Positions 40,969-49,433 of a DNA stretch of 64,000 bases are shown piece by piece; positions within the stretch are counted from its first letter, which is position 1; each line of letters opens with the position of its first letter. The notes under the pieces were generated by a model that saw only the letters and a program-made list of their open reading frames with translations, ran no database searches and had not been told where the DNA came from. A program made the position numbers and the translations under genes. The DNA comes from Lachnospiraceae bacterium (GTDB lineage: Bacteria; Bacillota; Clostridia; Lachnospirales; Lachnospiraceae), in assembly GCA_029068555.1 (NCBI GenBank), contig JAIECJ010000030.1, positions 1 through 64,000 on the forward strand, in the 5' to 3' direction.

Positions 40969-42774
40969 ATGAGAATTAACTACAACGTATCATCAATTAT
41001 AGCAAGAAATGCTTTGAATAATAATGACAAACGCGTGGCAGCTTCAACGCAGAGACTGTCAAGCGGTTACAAAATTAACAGTGCGGCTGACAATGCCGCA
41101 GGTCTTGCGATTGCAAGAAGGATGAATGCACAGATAAAAAGCTTAAATCAGGCAAATCAGAACGCAAATGACGGTCTTTCTGCAGTAAACACAGCAGATG
41201 GCGCAATGGGCGAAATGCATGAAATTCTACAGAGAATGAACGAGCTTGCCATACAGTCTGCAAACGGAACGAATTCCGAGTCGGACAGAGGAATGATTCA
41301 GGAGGAAATCGACCAGCTTGTGGAGGAGATTGACAGGATTGCAGCGACTACAGAGTTTAATGCACAAAAACTGCTTGACGGAAGCTTTGCATACAAGGGT
41401 TATACAAACTGTGAAAATGCAAAGGTTATGTCATACACTGATGGCGTGGCAAGCGGTACTTATGTAATTGGACAGCTGACATATTATCACTATGAGGATA
41501 AGATGACACAGTATATTGGCGAGAAAAATAAGGTAACCGGTGAAAAAACAGTTTCGGACATTACACATGATGAGCGGTTTTCGGCAGGCAATGCAGATGA
41601 TGTAAAGGGTGGTCTGGTTACAAGTACATCAATCAGTGATTACTCTGATATCAGGCAGGTTAAACCGTTCCCAGATGGATCAAAGGTTATCGTTGAGGAT
41701 GAGAATATTGTAATTAAAGCGGAAAACGACTTTGAGATAAAGCTGACGCTCAATGACAGGACACCGCTTGGAAATGTTGTGAATACCACTACAATCACCA
41801 ATGCTGCTACAGGCAATGTGGAGAGTGTCAAGACAGAATATGATAATAGTGTAACCGGAAGCAGTGTGGTCACCACAACTTCTTACAGTTCCGTTACAAA
41901 TTACAGAAATATTGCTGTGCAGGCGGATGATGGGCAGTGGTACAGCATCAAGGAGCTTAATTTCTACAATGATACGGATGCGACGGGAAAGCCGATCGGA
42001 GGAGAGAAAATATTTACGCGTTTTGAGGATGACAACGGTCGTGATTTGAAAGATGACCTGAAAGGCTACTTTGAAAGAAAATATCCTGACTGTGATATAA
42101 CAATAAATAGTGTGGAATATAGAAAGGCTGACACAACAGTAACACCAAATGTTACAGAAGGGTTTGAAATTGAAGTATCTGTATATGATAAAAGAACAGG
42201 ACAGACAACAACAGAAGATATTAATCTGGATTTTTACCAGAAGAAAAATGAGTTTGGCATAGTTGAGAACCCGAAGAGCCTGGAGGATTACGTTAATTCC
42301 AGAACAGATACAACCAAGACAAAGTACACAATTGGAAGCGGCACAAAGGACGACTGCCTTACGATTGATGTGACAGGTATGGGCGCAATGGTTGTACAGG
42401 TCGGTGCAAACTCCGGTCAGTTTTTGGAGATTGAGATTCCAGCATTAAAGGCGGAAAATTTAGGCGTGGATGACCTGGATGTCAGCACTGAAGACTCGGC
42501 GACCGCTGCTATTGACATTGTCGGAAAAGCGATTAACCAGCTTTCGGCAGTGCGTGCAAAGATAGGTGCATATGCGAACCGTCTTGAGCATACCATTACA
42601 AATCTCGATACATCGGAGGAAAATGTCACGGCAGCATATTCGCGTATTATGGATGTGGATATGGCGACAGAGATGACAGAGTACTCTACTGTACAGGTTC
42701 TCGTGCAGGCGTCTACTTCAATGCTTGCACAGGCAAATGAAAGACCGCAGCAGGTACTGCAGCTGTTGCAGTAA
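40969..42774 (+). CDS. Flagellin
   Basis: This 601-aa filament protein has the conserved N-terminal D0/D1 domain (residues 1-140: MRINYNVSSIIARNALNNND ... LSSGYKINSAADNAAGLAIARRM) and C-terminal D1/D0 domain (about 510-601: KAINQLSAVRAKIGAYANRLEHTITNLDTSEENVTAAYSRIMDVDMATE). Between them is a large variable domain of about 370 residues, beta- and Thr-rich, that would be exposed on the filament. The last residues read ANERPQQVLQLLQ. It is secreted by the flagellar type III apparatus with FliS, encoded next, as chaperone. The variable domain is longer than in typical 270-400-aa flagellins of Firmicutes. A GGGGAAA site precedes the ATG. Confidence 0.97.
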   Translation: MRINYNVSSIIARNALNNNDKRVAASTQRLSSGYKINSAADNAAGLAIARRMNAQIKSLNQANQNANDGLSAVNTADGAMGEMHEILQRMNELAIQSANGTNSESDRGMIQEEIDQLVEEIDRIAATTEFNAQKLLDGSFAYKGYTNCENAKVMSYTDGVASGTYVIGQLTYYHYEDKMTQYIGEKNKVTGEKTVSDITHDERFSAGNADDVKGGLVTSTSISDYSDIRQVKPFPDGSKVIVEDENIVIKAENDFEIKLTLNDRTPLGNVVNTTTITNAATGNVESVKTEYDNSVTGSSVVTTTSYSSVTNYRNIAVQADDGQWYSIKELNFYNDTDATGKPIGGEKIFTRFEDDNGRDLKDDLKGYFERKYPDCDITINSVEYRKADTTVTPNVTEGFEIEVSVYDKRTGQTTTEDINLDFYQKKNEFGIVENPKSLEDYVNSRTDTTKTKYTIGSGTKDDCLTIDVTGMGAMVVQVGANSGQFLEIEIPALKAENLGVDDLDVSTEDSATAAIDIVGKAINQLSAVRAKIGAYANRLEHTITNLDTSEENVTAAYSRIMDVDMATEMTEYSTVQVLVQASTSMLAQANERPQQVLQLLQ

Positions 42775-42815
42775 ATCAAAAGCCCCTTTTATACTTTGAA
42801 AGGTAAGGAATATCT

Positions 42816-43292
42816 ATGACGAAGGAAGCAAAACAGATATTTACAAGGCGTATCACACAGGCAAACCGCACGCAGCTTGTCGTTATCCTGTATGATATGA
42901 TCCTGACATACTTAAAAGATGCAGCCGATGCCTGCGACATCGGCTGTGAAGAAGAATTTAAAAAGGATATGCAGTGCGCAAGAAACTGTATTGCGGAACT
43001 TAGGAACAGCCTGAACTTTTCCTATGACTTGTCCAAAACACTTTTTTCCATCTATGCATTTGCGGACAGGGAGATTGCAAATAACATATCAGGTATAAAA
43101 ACAACACATATGACAGAAATTATACAGATGTTTGCAAAATTGCGTGAGGCATACCACACTATCAGCAAGGAAGACACCACACAGCCCCTTATGGAAAATG
43201 CGCAGGACGTTTATGCAGGATTTACGTATGGCAGAACAGATATCAACGAAAGTCTGCTCTACAGCGGCACCGGCAGGGGATTCTGTATATAG
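42816..43292 (+). CDS. fliS: Flagellin export chaperone FliS-like
   Basis: This 158-aa helical protein starts with a variable N terminus. It then has the FliS pattern TRRITQANRTQLVVILYDMILTYLKDA (about residues 10-36), in which the family usually has 'Y-x-x-x-x-v-x-T-a-s-p-x-x-L-i-x-m-L-Y-d-g'. Four or five helices follow, as in FliS. FliS binds the C terminus of unpolymerised flagellin, and the position 42 bp behind flagellin supports the call. The sequence is divergent and the C-terminal tail (about 125-158) is extra, so the name rests partly on context. Confidence 0.8.
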   Translation: MTKEAKQIFTRRITQANRTQLVVILYDMILTYLKDAADACDIGCEEEFKKDMQCARNCIAELRNSLNFSYDLSKTLFSIYAFADREIANNISGIKTTHMTEIIQMFAKLREAYHTISKEDTTQPLMENAQDVYAGFTYGRTDINESLLYSGTGRGFCI

Positions 43293-43301
43293 CGGGGCAG
43301 C

Positions 43302-43622
43302 TTATACGACTGGCTGCTGGCACTGCACAAGCTGCTTGCTGTCAAAGCAGTCAGGAGAATCCATGTGGTACTCCTCATACAGCTGCATTTGTTCTGCCTG
43401 CTGTAACAGAAAACGGTAGCGTTTCAAGGCTGAATTTACTTCATAAATATAACAGTCTATCAGGTCGGGATCTGTTACATTGTCAAAACCGGAGTATGCG
43501 ATTTCCAGCGCACATTGTGTTTTCCGGATATCATCGAGCAGCATATCGCGTGGCGTGAGCGGCGGATTATCAGTAGTTACCTGAGGATTAAGTATACCTT
43601 TCAGACTGAAATATGTTTTCAT
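43302..43622 (-). CDS. YaaL-like (DUF2508) small protein
   Basis: This 106-aa protein on the minus strand has a central helical segment LLDDIRKTQCALEIAYSGFDNVTDPDLIDCYIYEVNSALKRYRFLLQQAE (residues 28-77) that matches the YaaL/DUF2508 pattern of two helices joined by a 'DPDLIDxYI' turn. The C-terminal 25 residues are Gln- and Asp-rich. YaaL-like proteins are short, soluble and of unknown function, and usually stand near recombination genes. Here the gene converges on fliS with nine bases between the stop codons. A good AGAAAGGA site precedes the ATG. Confidence 0.7.
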   Translation of the reverse strand: MKTYFSLKGILNPQVTTDNPPLTPRDMLLDDIRKTQCALEIAYSGFDNVTDPDLIDCYIYEVNSALKRYRFLLQQAEQMQLYEEYHMDSPDCFDSKQLVQCQQPVV

Positions 43623-43743
43623 AGGGATGTCCTTTCTGAATTAAATGATATATACGATAGTATAGTAAGAAAAAGGAAAAATTATGCATCTGTATCTGGA
43701 AAAAATTTGCAATTATTTTCTAATTGATACAGGGTTTTGCAAA

Positions 43744-43777
43744 GCTCCTGCCTTGATAATGATAGGCAGGAGCTTTT
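43744..43777 (+). terminator. Orphan intrinsic terminator
   Basis: A perfect 9-bp stem, GCTCCTGCC/GGCAGGAGC, with a 12-base loop is followed by TTTT. No forward-strand gene lies directly upstream, because the YaaL-like gene runs the other way. It could end a short forward transcript from 43630-43740, or leakage into the spacer. Confidence 0.7.
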
Positions 43778-44031
43778 ATTATTATGCGCAGCTTTGTATC
43801 ACTGCGTCCATTTTAGATTCGATAAGCGTTCTGGCATTTAGAAGAAAAAAGGTCATCGCGAGGAAGTTCAAGTAGACAGATTAAGAAGCAATGTAAAGAG
43901 AATGCATACAAGTGATACAATGCAAATGCCGGATAAGTTTCTGTAAAGAAAATAAAACAAATATTTCGTAAAATTTCGAAATGTAAAAATTAATACAAAA
44001 ACAGATTAAAAAATTTCTAAAAAGAATAAAT

Positions 44032-44105
44032 ATTGTCCACTCAAACTAGTAAAAATTCACAAGAAAAAAATAGTTGTGTGAGTTTTTACATTTCGAGTGG
44101 ACAAT
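44032..44105. repeat. 74-bp imperfect palindrome upstream of the Tad locus
   Basis: ATTGTCCACTC (44032-44042) and GAGTGGACAAT (44095-44105) are perfect inverted copies. Inside, GTAAAAATTCACAA pairs imperfectly with TTGTGTGAGTTTTTAC. Five T residues follow, so it may be a terminator; it could also be a small mobile relic. The stretch from 43778 to 44031 is AT-rich with no gene that I can support. Confidence 0.7.
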
Positions 44106-44213
44106 TTTTGGGGATTCGTTATAATCATAACTGTTCAAAACAATTCCACTCTGAAAAATTTAAGGAGCTATAAAGTTTGTTCTTTACAGTTTCCGGGAAA
44201 GGAAATAGGAAGT

Positions 44214-44714
44214 ATGGGAATTCTCATAGGTGTGTTTAGTGTTGTCATTTTTATGGACTGGCGCTATTACAGGATACCCAATGTATGTATTGGGGTCGGT
44301 GTACTGGCAGGACTTATTATGACATATGTGTCAGAATTAGCACTAGGTCTGGCTATGGCAGGTGTGTCCGTGCTTGTCATTTTCCTGTCATTTTATCCGT
44401 TTTATCTGATGGGCGGCATCGGGGCAGGCGACATCAAACTGTTTATGATGACGGGCTGCTACATCAGGGGCGAAGCGCTGCTTCATTACATGCTCGTTAC
44501 AATGCTTACAGCGGCGGGTTTTTCTGCACTGAAAATGCTGGTGTACACGGAGAGCAGGGAGCGTCTTTTCTATCTGGCGCGCTATATAAAGAAAGTGGTG
44601 CTGACAGGTGCGATAGATGAGTACCACATTGACAGGACGAAGAAGTGTGTAATACGACTGTCGATACCGGCACTGATCAGCCTCATATTGATGTGCGCGG
44701 GTTTGTATCATTAG
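44214..44714 (+). CDS. Prepilin peptidase of the Tad locus (A24 family)
   Basis: This 166-aa membrane aspartyl protease of the TadV/CpaA type has about five helices. Its two catalytic aspartates are in FMDWRYYRIPN (about residue 14) and in the GxGD-type motif GGIGAGDIKLF (about 72). It would cleave the leader of Flp and TadE-like prepilins encoded downstream. I chose ATG 44214, after AAAGGAAATAGGAAG and directly before the first helix. The longer frame from 44097 starts inside the palindrome and lacks a site. It is the first gene of the pilus locus. Confidence 0.88.
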   Translation: MGILIGVFSVVIFMDWRYYRIPNVCIGVGVLAGLIMTYVSELALGLAMAGVSVLVIFLSFYPFYLMGGIGAGDIKLFMMTGCYIRGEALLHYMLVTMLTAAGFSALKMLVYTESRERLFYLARYIKKVVLTGAIDEYHIDRTKKCVIRLSIPALISLILMCAGLYH

Positions 44715-44798
44715 CGCGGCATGGAAACAAATTCTAAAAAACGGTTGGGAATCTGTGATAATACATGCAGAAGTATACAAGGGAGGGGCAAATAAATT

Positions 44799-45803
44799 AT
44801 GGGGGCAAGACAATTTGCTATCTGTGACAACGACGGTGACTATTTAAAAATGCTGCAGGCATATTTACTAAAGAGGAATCCGGTTGATTTTGAAATATTA
44901 ACTTTTGACACGGTGGAAAAAGCGCAAAGGGCGTCAGAAGAAAAAGCTTTTGAAATATTGCTTGTGGGAGAAAAGATTTATGACGAGAATGTCGCGAAAA
45001 TAAATGCCGCAAAGGTATATATTTTGCAGGAGGATGGTCTGGCAGGAATTACAGCGTACAGTGTGGTAGCAAAGTACCAGTCGATGGAGCGTTTGATTAC
45101 GCAGATTCTTGATGCGTTTGCACAGGATATTAATTGTGGCGGAACTGGGAGATGCGGAAAGAACAGGACAAGCCTAATCAGCTGTTATTCACCGGAACGG
45201 CACAGTGGACAAAGTGTTGCAACGCTTGCGATGGCACAGGCGCTAGCGGACATAGGGAATAAGGTGCTGTATCTGAACCTAATGCCGTTTACTGGATTTG
45301 AGGAGATTCTGCGCGCAGAATATGAGGCAGATGTGACGGACTTCATGTACTTTGTACTAAATCATTCTGATAAGCTGCCGTATAAGCTTGACGGTCTGAA
45401 ACGATGCATTCACGGTGTCGATTATCTGCCGCCTGCGCTTGATTTTGCTGATTTGCAGCATATCAGTGAAGAAGACTGGGGACGTGTCTTGGACTTGCTG
45501 CTGTATAGCAGCGATTATACATACATTGTCATGGACTTGTCGGAGACGTGCCAGGGCTTTTACCGCATTTTGGAACAGAGTGACAGGATATATACGCTCA
45601 CGGACAAGTCTTCGGTGTATTCCAGGGCAATGCTGTCTCACTATAAGAAGCTTCTGGAGAAAAAGGAGCGGACTGCAATTTTAGACCGTCTGACAGAATT
45701 TGAACTTCCGCAGCAATGGAAGGAACACAGTACTCGTTTTGAAAACATTGTGGCAACTCCAGTCGGCGCCTGTATGAAAGGAGTGCTTGGTATTGATGAA
45801 TGA
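44799..45803 (+). CDS. tadZ: TadZ/CpaE-like pilus localisation ATPase homologue
   Basis: This 334-aa protein has an N-terminal receiver-like domain (about residues 1-110, MGARQFAICDNDGDYLKMLQAYLLKRNP) and a C-terminal MinD/ParA-like fold (about 125-300; ATLAMAQALADIGNKVLYLNLMPFTGFEEI, YIVMDLSETCQGFYRIL). The P-loop that would read KGGxGKTT is SPERHSGQSV here, without the catalytic lysines, so ATP hydrolysis is doubtful. TadZ places the Tad apparatus at its cell site. The assignment rests on fold and on the position before the TadA ATPase. The end of the gene overlaps the next start by eight bases. An AGGGAGGGG site precedes the ATG. Confidence 0.83.
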   Translation: MGARQFAICDNDGDYLKMLQAYLLKRNPVDFEILTFDTVEKAQRASEEKAFEILLVGEKIYDENVAKINAAKVYILQEDGLAGITAYSVVAKYQSMERLITQILDAFAQDINCGGTGRCGKNRTSLISCYSPERHSGQSVATLAMAQALADIGNKVLYLNLMPFTGFEEILRAEYEADVTDFMYFVLNHSDKLPYKLDGLKRCIHGVDYLPPALDFADLQHISEEDWGRVLDLLLYSSDYTYIVMDLSETCQGFYRILEQSDRIYTLTDKSSVYSRAMLSHYKKLLEKKERTAILDRLTEFELPQQWKEHSTRFENIVATPVGACMKGVLGIDE

Positions 45804-47022
45804 GTCTGCAAGATATCAGGAGTGCAAAAGGTATATCAGTGATCATGTCCGGCAGAAAATTGATTTGTCACGAGAAGTAGAAGACTCCGAAATACAGGAG
45901 ATAATCGACAGCATGATCGTGCAGGTGGGCAGAAAGTATGCTCTGTCGTTAAGGGAGCGGCAGGAGCTTGGGAAAAGTGTGTTTTATTCCATAAGGAAGC
46001 TGGATGTCCTTCAGGAGCTGGTAGACTGTGATGAGGTGACGGAAATTATGGTAAATGGGACAGAAAGTGTTTTTGTCGAAAAGTCAGGATGCATTTTTCG
46101 GTGGGACAAACGGTTTGAGACGCAGGAAAAGCTTGAGGATGTAATACAACAGATTGTGGCAAAATGCAACAGGGTAGTGAATGAGGCATCACCGATTACA
46201 GACGCAAGGCTGGAAAACGGTTCCAGAGTCAACATTGTTCTTGCGCCGGTTGCGCTGAACGGTCCTGTCATTACAATTCGGCGTTTTCCAAAACATCCAA
46301 TTACAATGGAGAGCTTGCTAAACTATGGATCTATCTCGCAGCAGGCAGCAGAGGAGCTTGAGCGGCTTGTTATTGCCGGATATAACATTTTTATCAGCGG
46401 CGGGACAGGTTCTGGCAAGACAACATTTCTGAATGCGTTATCGCATTACATTCCAAAGACAGAGCGCATTATTACCATTGAGGATTCTGCCGAATTGCAG
46501 CTGCAGGAAATCCCGAATCTGGTACGGCTTGAGACAAGAAATGCAAACATGGACGGGGTCAGACCCATCACGATACGGGATTTGATTAAGTCAACTCTTC
46601 GAATGAGGCCGGACAGAATAATTGTGGGTGAGGTCAGAGGCGGTGAAGCCATAGATATGCTTCAGGCACTGAATACTGGACACGACGGCTCGCTCAGCAC
46701 TGGCCATGCAAACTCCTCAAAGGACATGCTTGCAAGACTCGAGACAATGGTTTTAATGGGAATGGAACTTCCGCTTTCTGCGGTCAGGCGCCAGATTGCT
46801 TCCGGAGTGGATATCATTGTGCACCTTGGGCGGCTTCGGGATAAGTCAAGACGTGTCCTTGAGATTGTGGAAATACTCAGCTGTGAAAACAATGAAATTG
46901 TCACAGCTCCGCTGTATCAGTTTCAGGAAAGCGGGGAAAAAGACGGTATCGTTGTGGGTGAACTTGTAAAGGTGAATACACTTACACACACAGGAAAACT
47001 AAAAGCTTCAGGAGTAAGGTGA
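45796..47022 (+). CDS. tadA: Tad pilus assembly ATPase (TadA/CpaF)
   Basis: This 408-aa type II/IV secretion ATPase has a helical N-terminal domain (about 1-100), the N-domain motif VTEIMVNGTESVFVEKSG (about 78-95), Walker A GGTGSGKTT (about 200-208), the Asp box TIEDSAELQL, Walker B IIVGEVRGGEA and the His box STGHANSSKDMLARLE. It powers extension of the Flp pilus from the cytoplasmic face. I use ATG 45796; a TTG at 45787 is possible but is too close to GGAG. It overlaps tadZ. Confidence 0.95.
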   Translation: MNESARYQECKRYISDHVRQKIDLSREVEDSEIQEIIDSMIVQVGRKYALSLRERQELGKSVFYSIRKLDVLQELVDCDEVTEIMVNGTESVFVEKSGCIFRWDKRFETQEKLEDVIQQIVAKCNRVVNEASPITDARLENGSRVNIVLAPVALNGPVITIRRFPKHPITMESLLNYGSISQQAAEELERLVIAGYNIFISGGTGSGKTTFLNALSHYIPKTERIITIEDSAELQLQEIPNLVRLETRNANMDGVRPITIRDLIKSTLRMRPDRIIVGEVRGGEAIDMLQALNTGHDGSLSTGHANSSKDMLARLETMVLMGMELPLSAVRRQIASGVDIIVHLGRLRDKSRRVLEIVEILSCENNEIVTAPLYQFQESGEKDGIVVGELVKVNTLTHTGKLKASGVR

Positions 47023-47049
47023 AAAAGAAAAAGACAAAGGAGAACACAG

Positions 47050-47838
47050 ATGAATAAAATGAAAAGTGCAAAGGCAGTGAGGGTGAGGAATCCTCCGGAA
47101 ACCGATTACAAAACGTACAAATTTAGCAGACAGGAAATAGCAGTTCATTTTTTGCTGGGTGCATTGTCTGCAGCAGTGACAGCGTGGCTGTTTTATGATA
47201 GTGTCGTGGCGTGGTTTCTGTTAATGCCGTTTATAATATTGTCTCTCAAAGATAAGGGCAGACTGTTGTGCCAAAAGAGAATGCGAAAGCTGGAAGTGGA
47301 ATTTCGGGCGGTAATTCTCAGCGTTTCCGCTAATTTACAGGCGGGGTATAGTATGGAAAATTCATTTCGGGAGGCATACAGGGATATTTTGAATCTGTAT
47401 GGGCAGGAGTCCGTTATGGCGGTGGAACTGCAGCTGATGTTGCGCAGACTGGAAAATAATGAGCCGCTTGAAGACGTGCTGATGAATCTCGCCTATAGAA
47501 GCGGTGTGCAGGATATCAGGGACTTTGCCGATATTTTTCAGATAGCGAAACGCGGTGGAGGTGATATGCGCGGCATTATTGCAAATACGGCAGGCATCAT
47601 TGGTGATAAACAGGAGGTGCGCAGGGAAATAGAGACAGTGGTGAGCGAAAAGAAATTAGAACAGCAGATTATGAGATATATTCCGTTTTTTATTGTTTTT
47701 TATATTTCCATAACCACAAAAGGCTATTTCGAAAGCCTGTACCATAATATCACAGGCTGGGTTATTATGACAGTTTCATTGGGAGTCCATGCAGTCGCGT
47801 GCCGCATTTCCGACAGAATATTAAATATAAGGATATAA
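47050..47838 (+). CDS. tadB: TadB-like inner-membrane platform protein
   Basis: This 262-aa protein has two N-terminal helices (about residues 29-65), a cytoplasmic type II secretion F domain (about 75-200; LSVSANLQAGYSMENSFREAYRDI ... DFADIFQIAKRGGGDMRGIIANTAGII) and two C-terminal helices. TadB and TadC together form the membrane base on which TadA acts. The gene order (tadA, tadB, tadC) is the standard one. Confidence 0.9.
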   Translation: MNKMKSAKAVRVRNPPETDYKTYKFSRQEIAVHFLLGALSAAVTAWLFYDSVVAWFLLMPFIILSLKDKGRLLCQKRMRKLEVEFRAVILSVSANLQAGYSMENSFREAYRDILNLYGQESVMAVELQLMLRRLENNEPLEDVLMNLAYRSGVQDIRDFADIFQIAKRGGGDMRGIIANTAGIIGDKQEVRREIETVVSEKKLEQQIMRYIPFFIVFYISITTKGYFESLYHNITGWVIMTVSLGVHAVACRISDRILNIRI

Positions 47839-47856
47839 CAGGAATGAGGGATGATT

Positions 47857-49209
47857 ATGGAGAAACTTGCAGGCTGGATTTATGGCAGACTCGAAGCAAT
47901 GCGCAGGAAACCAGATAAAATATTGTATAACGAAGCAGTAAAAAACGATTTGAAGGCACTTGAGCCTATAGGAAATATACGTCAAAGGCAAAAAGAGTAT
48001 GTGATTAAAAAGCTGTCTGTATGCTGCAGCATTGTGACTGTCTGTGTGGTTTTGGCTGTCATTTTGTGGATAAAGGATGTCATAGCAGCAAAAGTTGTTG
48101 ATAACAGTATAGACAGGAACCAATATGGTGACGGTGCAAAGAGTGTGTCATTAATAGCAGATGACGGCACACGTACATATGAGGTTCCTGTCACAATCGA
48201 AGAAAGGCAGTATTCTCATGTGGAACTGGTAAATCTGTCAGGGGAAGCAGTTGCTGCCCTGGAAAAAAGTATTCTCGGTGAGAATATGAGCCTTGACGAG
48301 ATAATGTATGACCTTCGGCTTATGAGAAAGATTAATGGCTATCCCTTTGATGTCAGGTGGTATGCGGACGAGGAGTATATTGACTGTGACGGGAAATTGG
48401 TCAGGAACACGCTGGATTCCCCGAAACTTGTGGAATTAACTGCGATTTTGTCCTGCGAAAATTTTGAACTGGAACATATTATGACAGTGAGAGTCCATAG
48501 CAAAGCTGTACAACCCGACAATAGGGAGCGAATTGTGAAAGCAGTGCAGGAAATGGAACAAGTCAGCCGGCAGCAGAAAAATATGACACTTCCGTCAGAA
48601 ATTGAGGATCAAAGCATTCAGTGGCGTTATAAAAAAAGTGGTACCGGACTACTGTTTCTGATTGCCGCCCCAATACTGGCAACACTCATATACTTTAGCA
48701 GAGACAGGGATTTGCATATGCAGGTTCGAAGCAGGGAGGAGCAGATGCGTATGGACTATCCTGAAATAATTAGTTCGCTCGCCCTGCTTACAGGCGCTGG
48801 AATGACTGTCCCAAATGCATTTCACAAAATTGCATATGATTACAAAAGACGCAGAGAGCAGTGCGAAAGAAAAACACCAAGACAGTATGCATATGAGGAA
48901 ATGCTTCTTGCAGTTCATGAAATGGAGAGCGGTGTGGCGCAGACGGAGGCATATGAGCATTTTGGGCGAAGATGTCATCTTCCGGACTATAGCAGGCTGT
49001 CCACGATGCTCGCGCAAAATATCAGAAAAGGGGTGTCAAATCTGCCACAGATTTTGCGGGAAGAAGCAGCAGATGCCTTTGAGGAAAGAAAACATACGGC
49101 GAGAAAACTGGGCGAAAAGGCAGGAACAAAATTGCTTGTGCCAATGATGATGCTTCTTGGCATTACGATGGTAATTATAATGGTTCCTGCGTTTAATACA
49201 TATTTGTAA
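47857..49209 (+). CDS. tadC: TadC-like inner-membrane platform protein with extracytoplasmic insert
   Basis: This 450-aa protein has a first membrane helix (about residues 52-73), an extracytoplasmic domain of about 190 residues (about 80-265; it includes SLDEIMYDLRLMRKINGYPFDVRW), a second helix (about 268-288) and a type II secretion F domain (about 305-430; IISSLALLTGAGMTVPNAFHKIAYDYKRR) ending in a last helix (LLVPMMMLLGITMVIIMVPAF). The large external insert is not found in classical Gram-negative TadC and may contact the thick cell wall or the pilus. I use ATG 47857; ATG 47851 is also possible. Confidence 0.87.
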   Translation: MEKLAGWIYGRLEAMRRKPDKILYNEAVKNDLKALEPIGNIRQRQKEYVIKKLSVCCSIVTVCVVLAVILWIKDVIAAKVVDNSIDRNQYGDGAKSVSLIADDGTRTYEVPVTIEERQYSHVELVNLSGEAVAALEKSILGENMSLDEIMYDLRLMRKINGYPFDVRWYADEEYIDCDGKLVRNTLDSPKLVELTAILSCENFELEHIMTVRVHSKAVQPDNRERIVKAVQEMEQVSRQQKNMTLPSEIEDQSIQWRYKKSGTGLLFLIAAPILATLIYFSRDRDLHMQVRSREEQMRMDYPEIISSLALLTGAGMTVPNAFHKIAYDYKRRREQCERKTPRQYAYEEMLLAVHEMESGVAQTEAYEHFGRRCHLPDYSRLSTMLAQNIRKGVSNLPQILREEAADAFEERKHTARKLGEKAGTKLLVPMMMLLGITMVIIMVPAFNTYL

Positions 49210-49265
49210 TATGCTGGTTGATAAACAGACGAAAAATATATTAAAAAGAGAAAGGGAAAAGGAAT

Positions 49266-49433
49266 ATGAAGAATTTAAGAAGCTTTATCAAGGAAGATGA
49301 TGGAATGGGAACTGTGGAGATTGTGCTGATTATCGTGGTACTGATTGCGCTTGTGGCGCTTTTTAAAGAAAGCATCACTAAGCTGGCAAAGGATATACTC
49401 AAGAAGGTAACAGATAATGCAAAGAAGATATAG
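49266..49433 (+). CDS. Flp-type class IVb pilin
   Basis: This 55-aa protein has a short charged leader (MKNLRSFIKEDDGMG), then TVEIVLIIVVLIALVALFKE, a hydrophobic helix beginning with Thr-Val-Glu after Gly, which is the prepilin processing pattern with the conserved Glu five residues after cleavage. A basic amphipathic tail follows. It should be the major Flp pilin processed by one of the two A24 peptidases in the locus. The site GAAAGGGAAAAGGA precedes the ATG. The stop overlaps the next gene by 17 bases. It is too short to be found by a 60-codon ORF cut-off. Confidence 0.9.
   Translation: MKNLRSFIKEDDGMGTVEIVLIIVVLIALVALFKESITKLAKDILKKVTDNAKKI

Noticed and set aside
43684..43875. 63-codon forward frame over the orphan terminator at 43744
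   Set aside because: It runs through a perfect terminator hairpin, lacks a good ribosome-binding site and has no conserved features.
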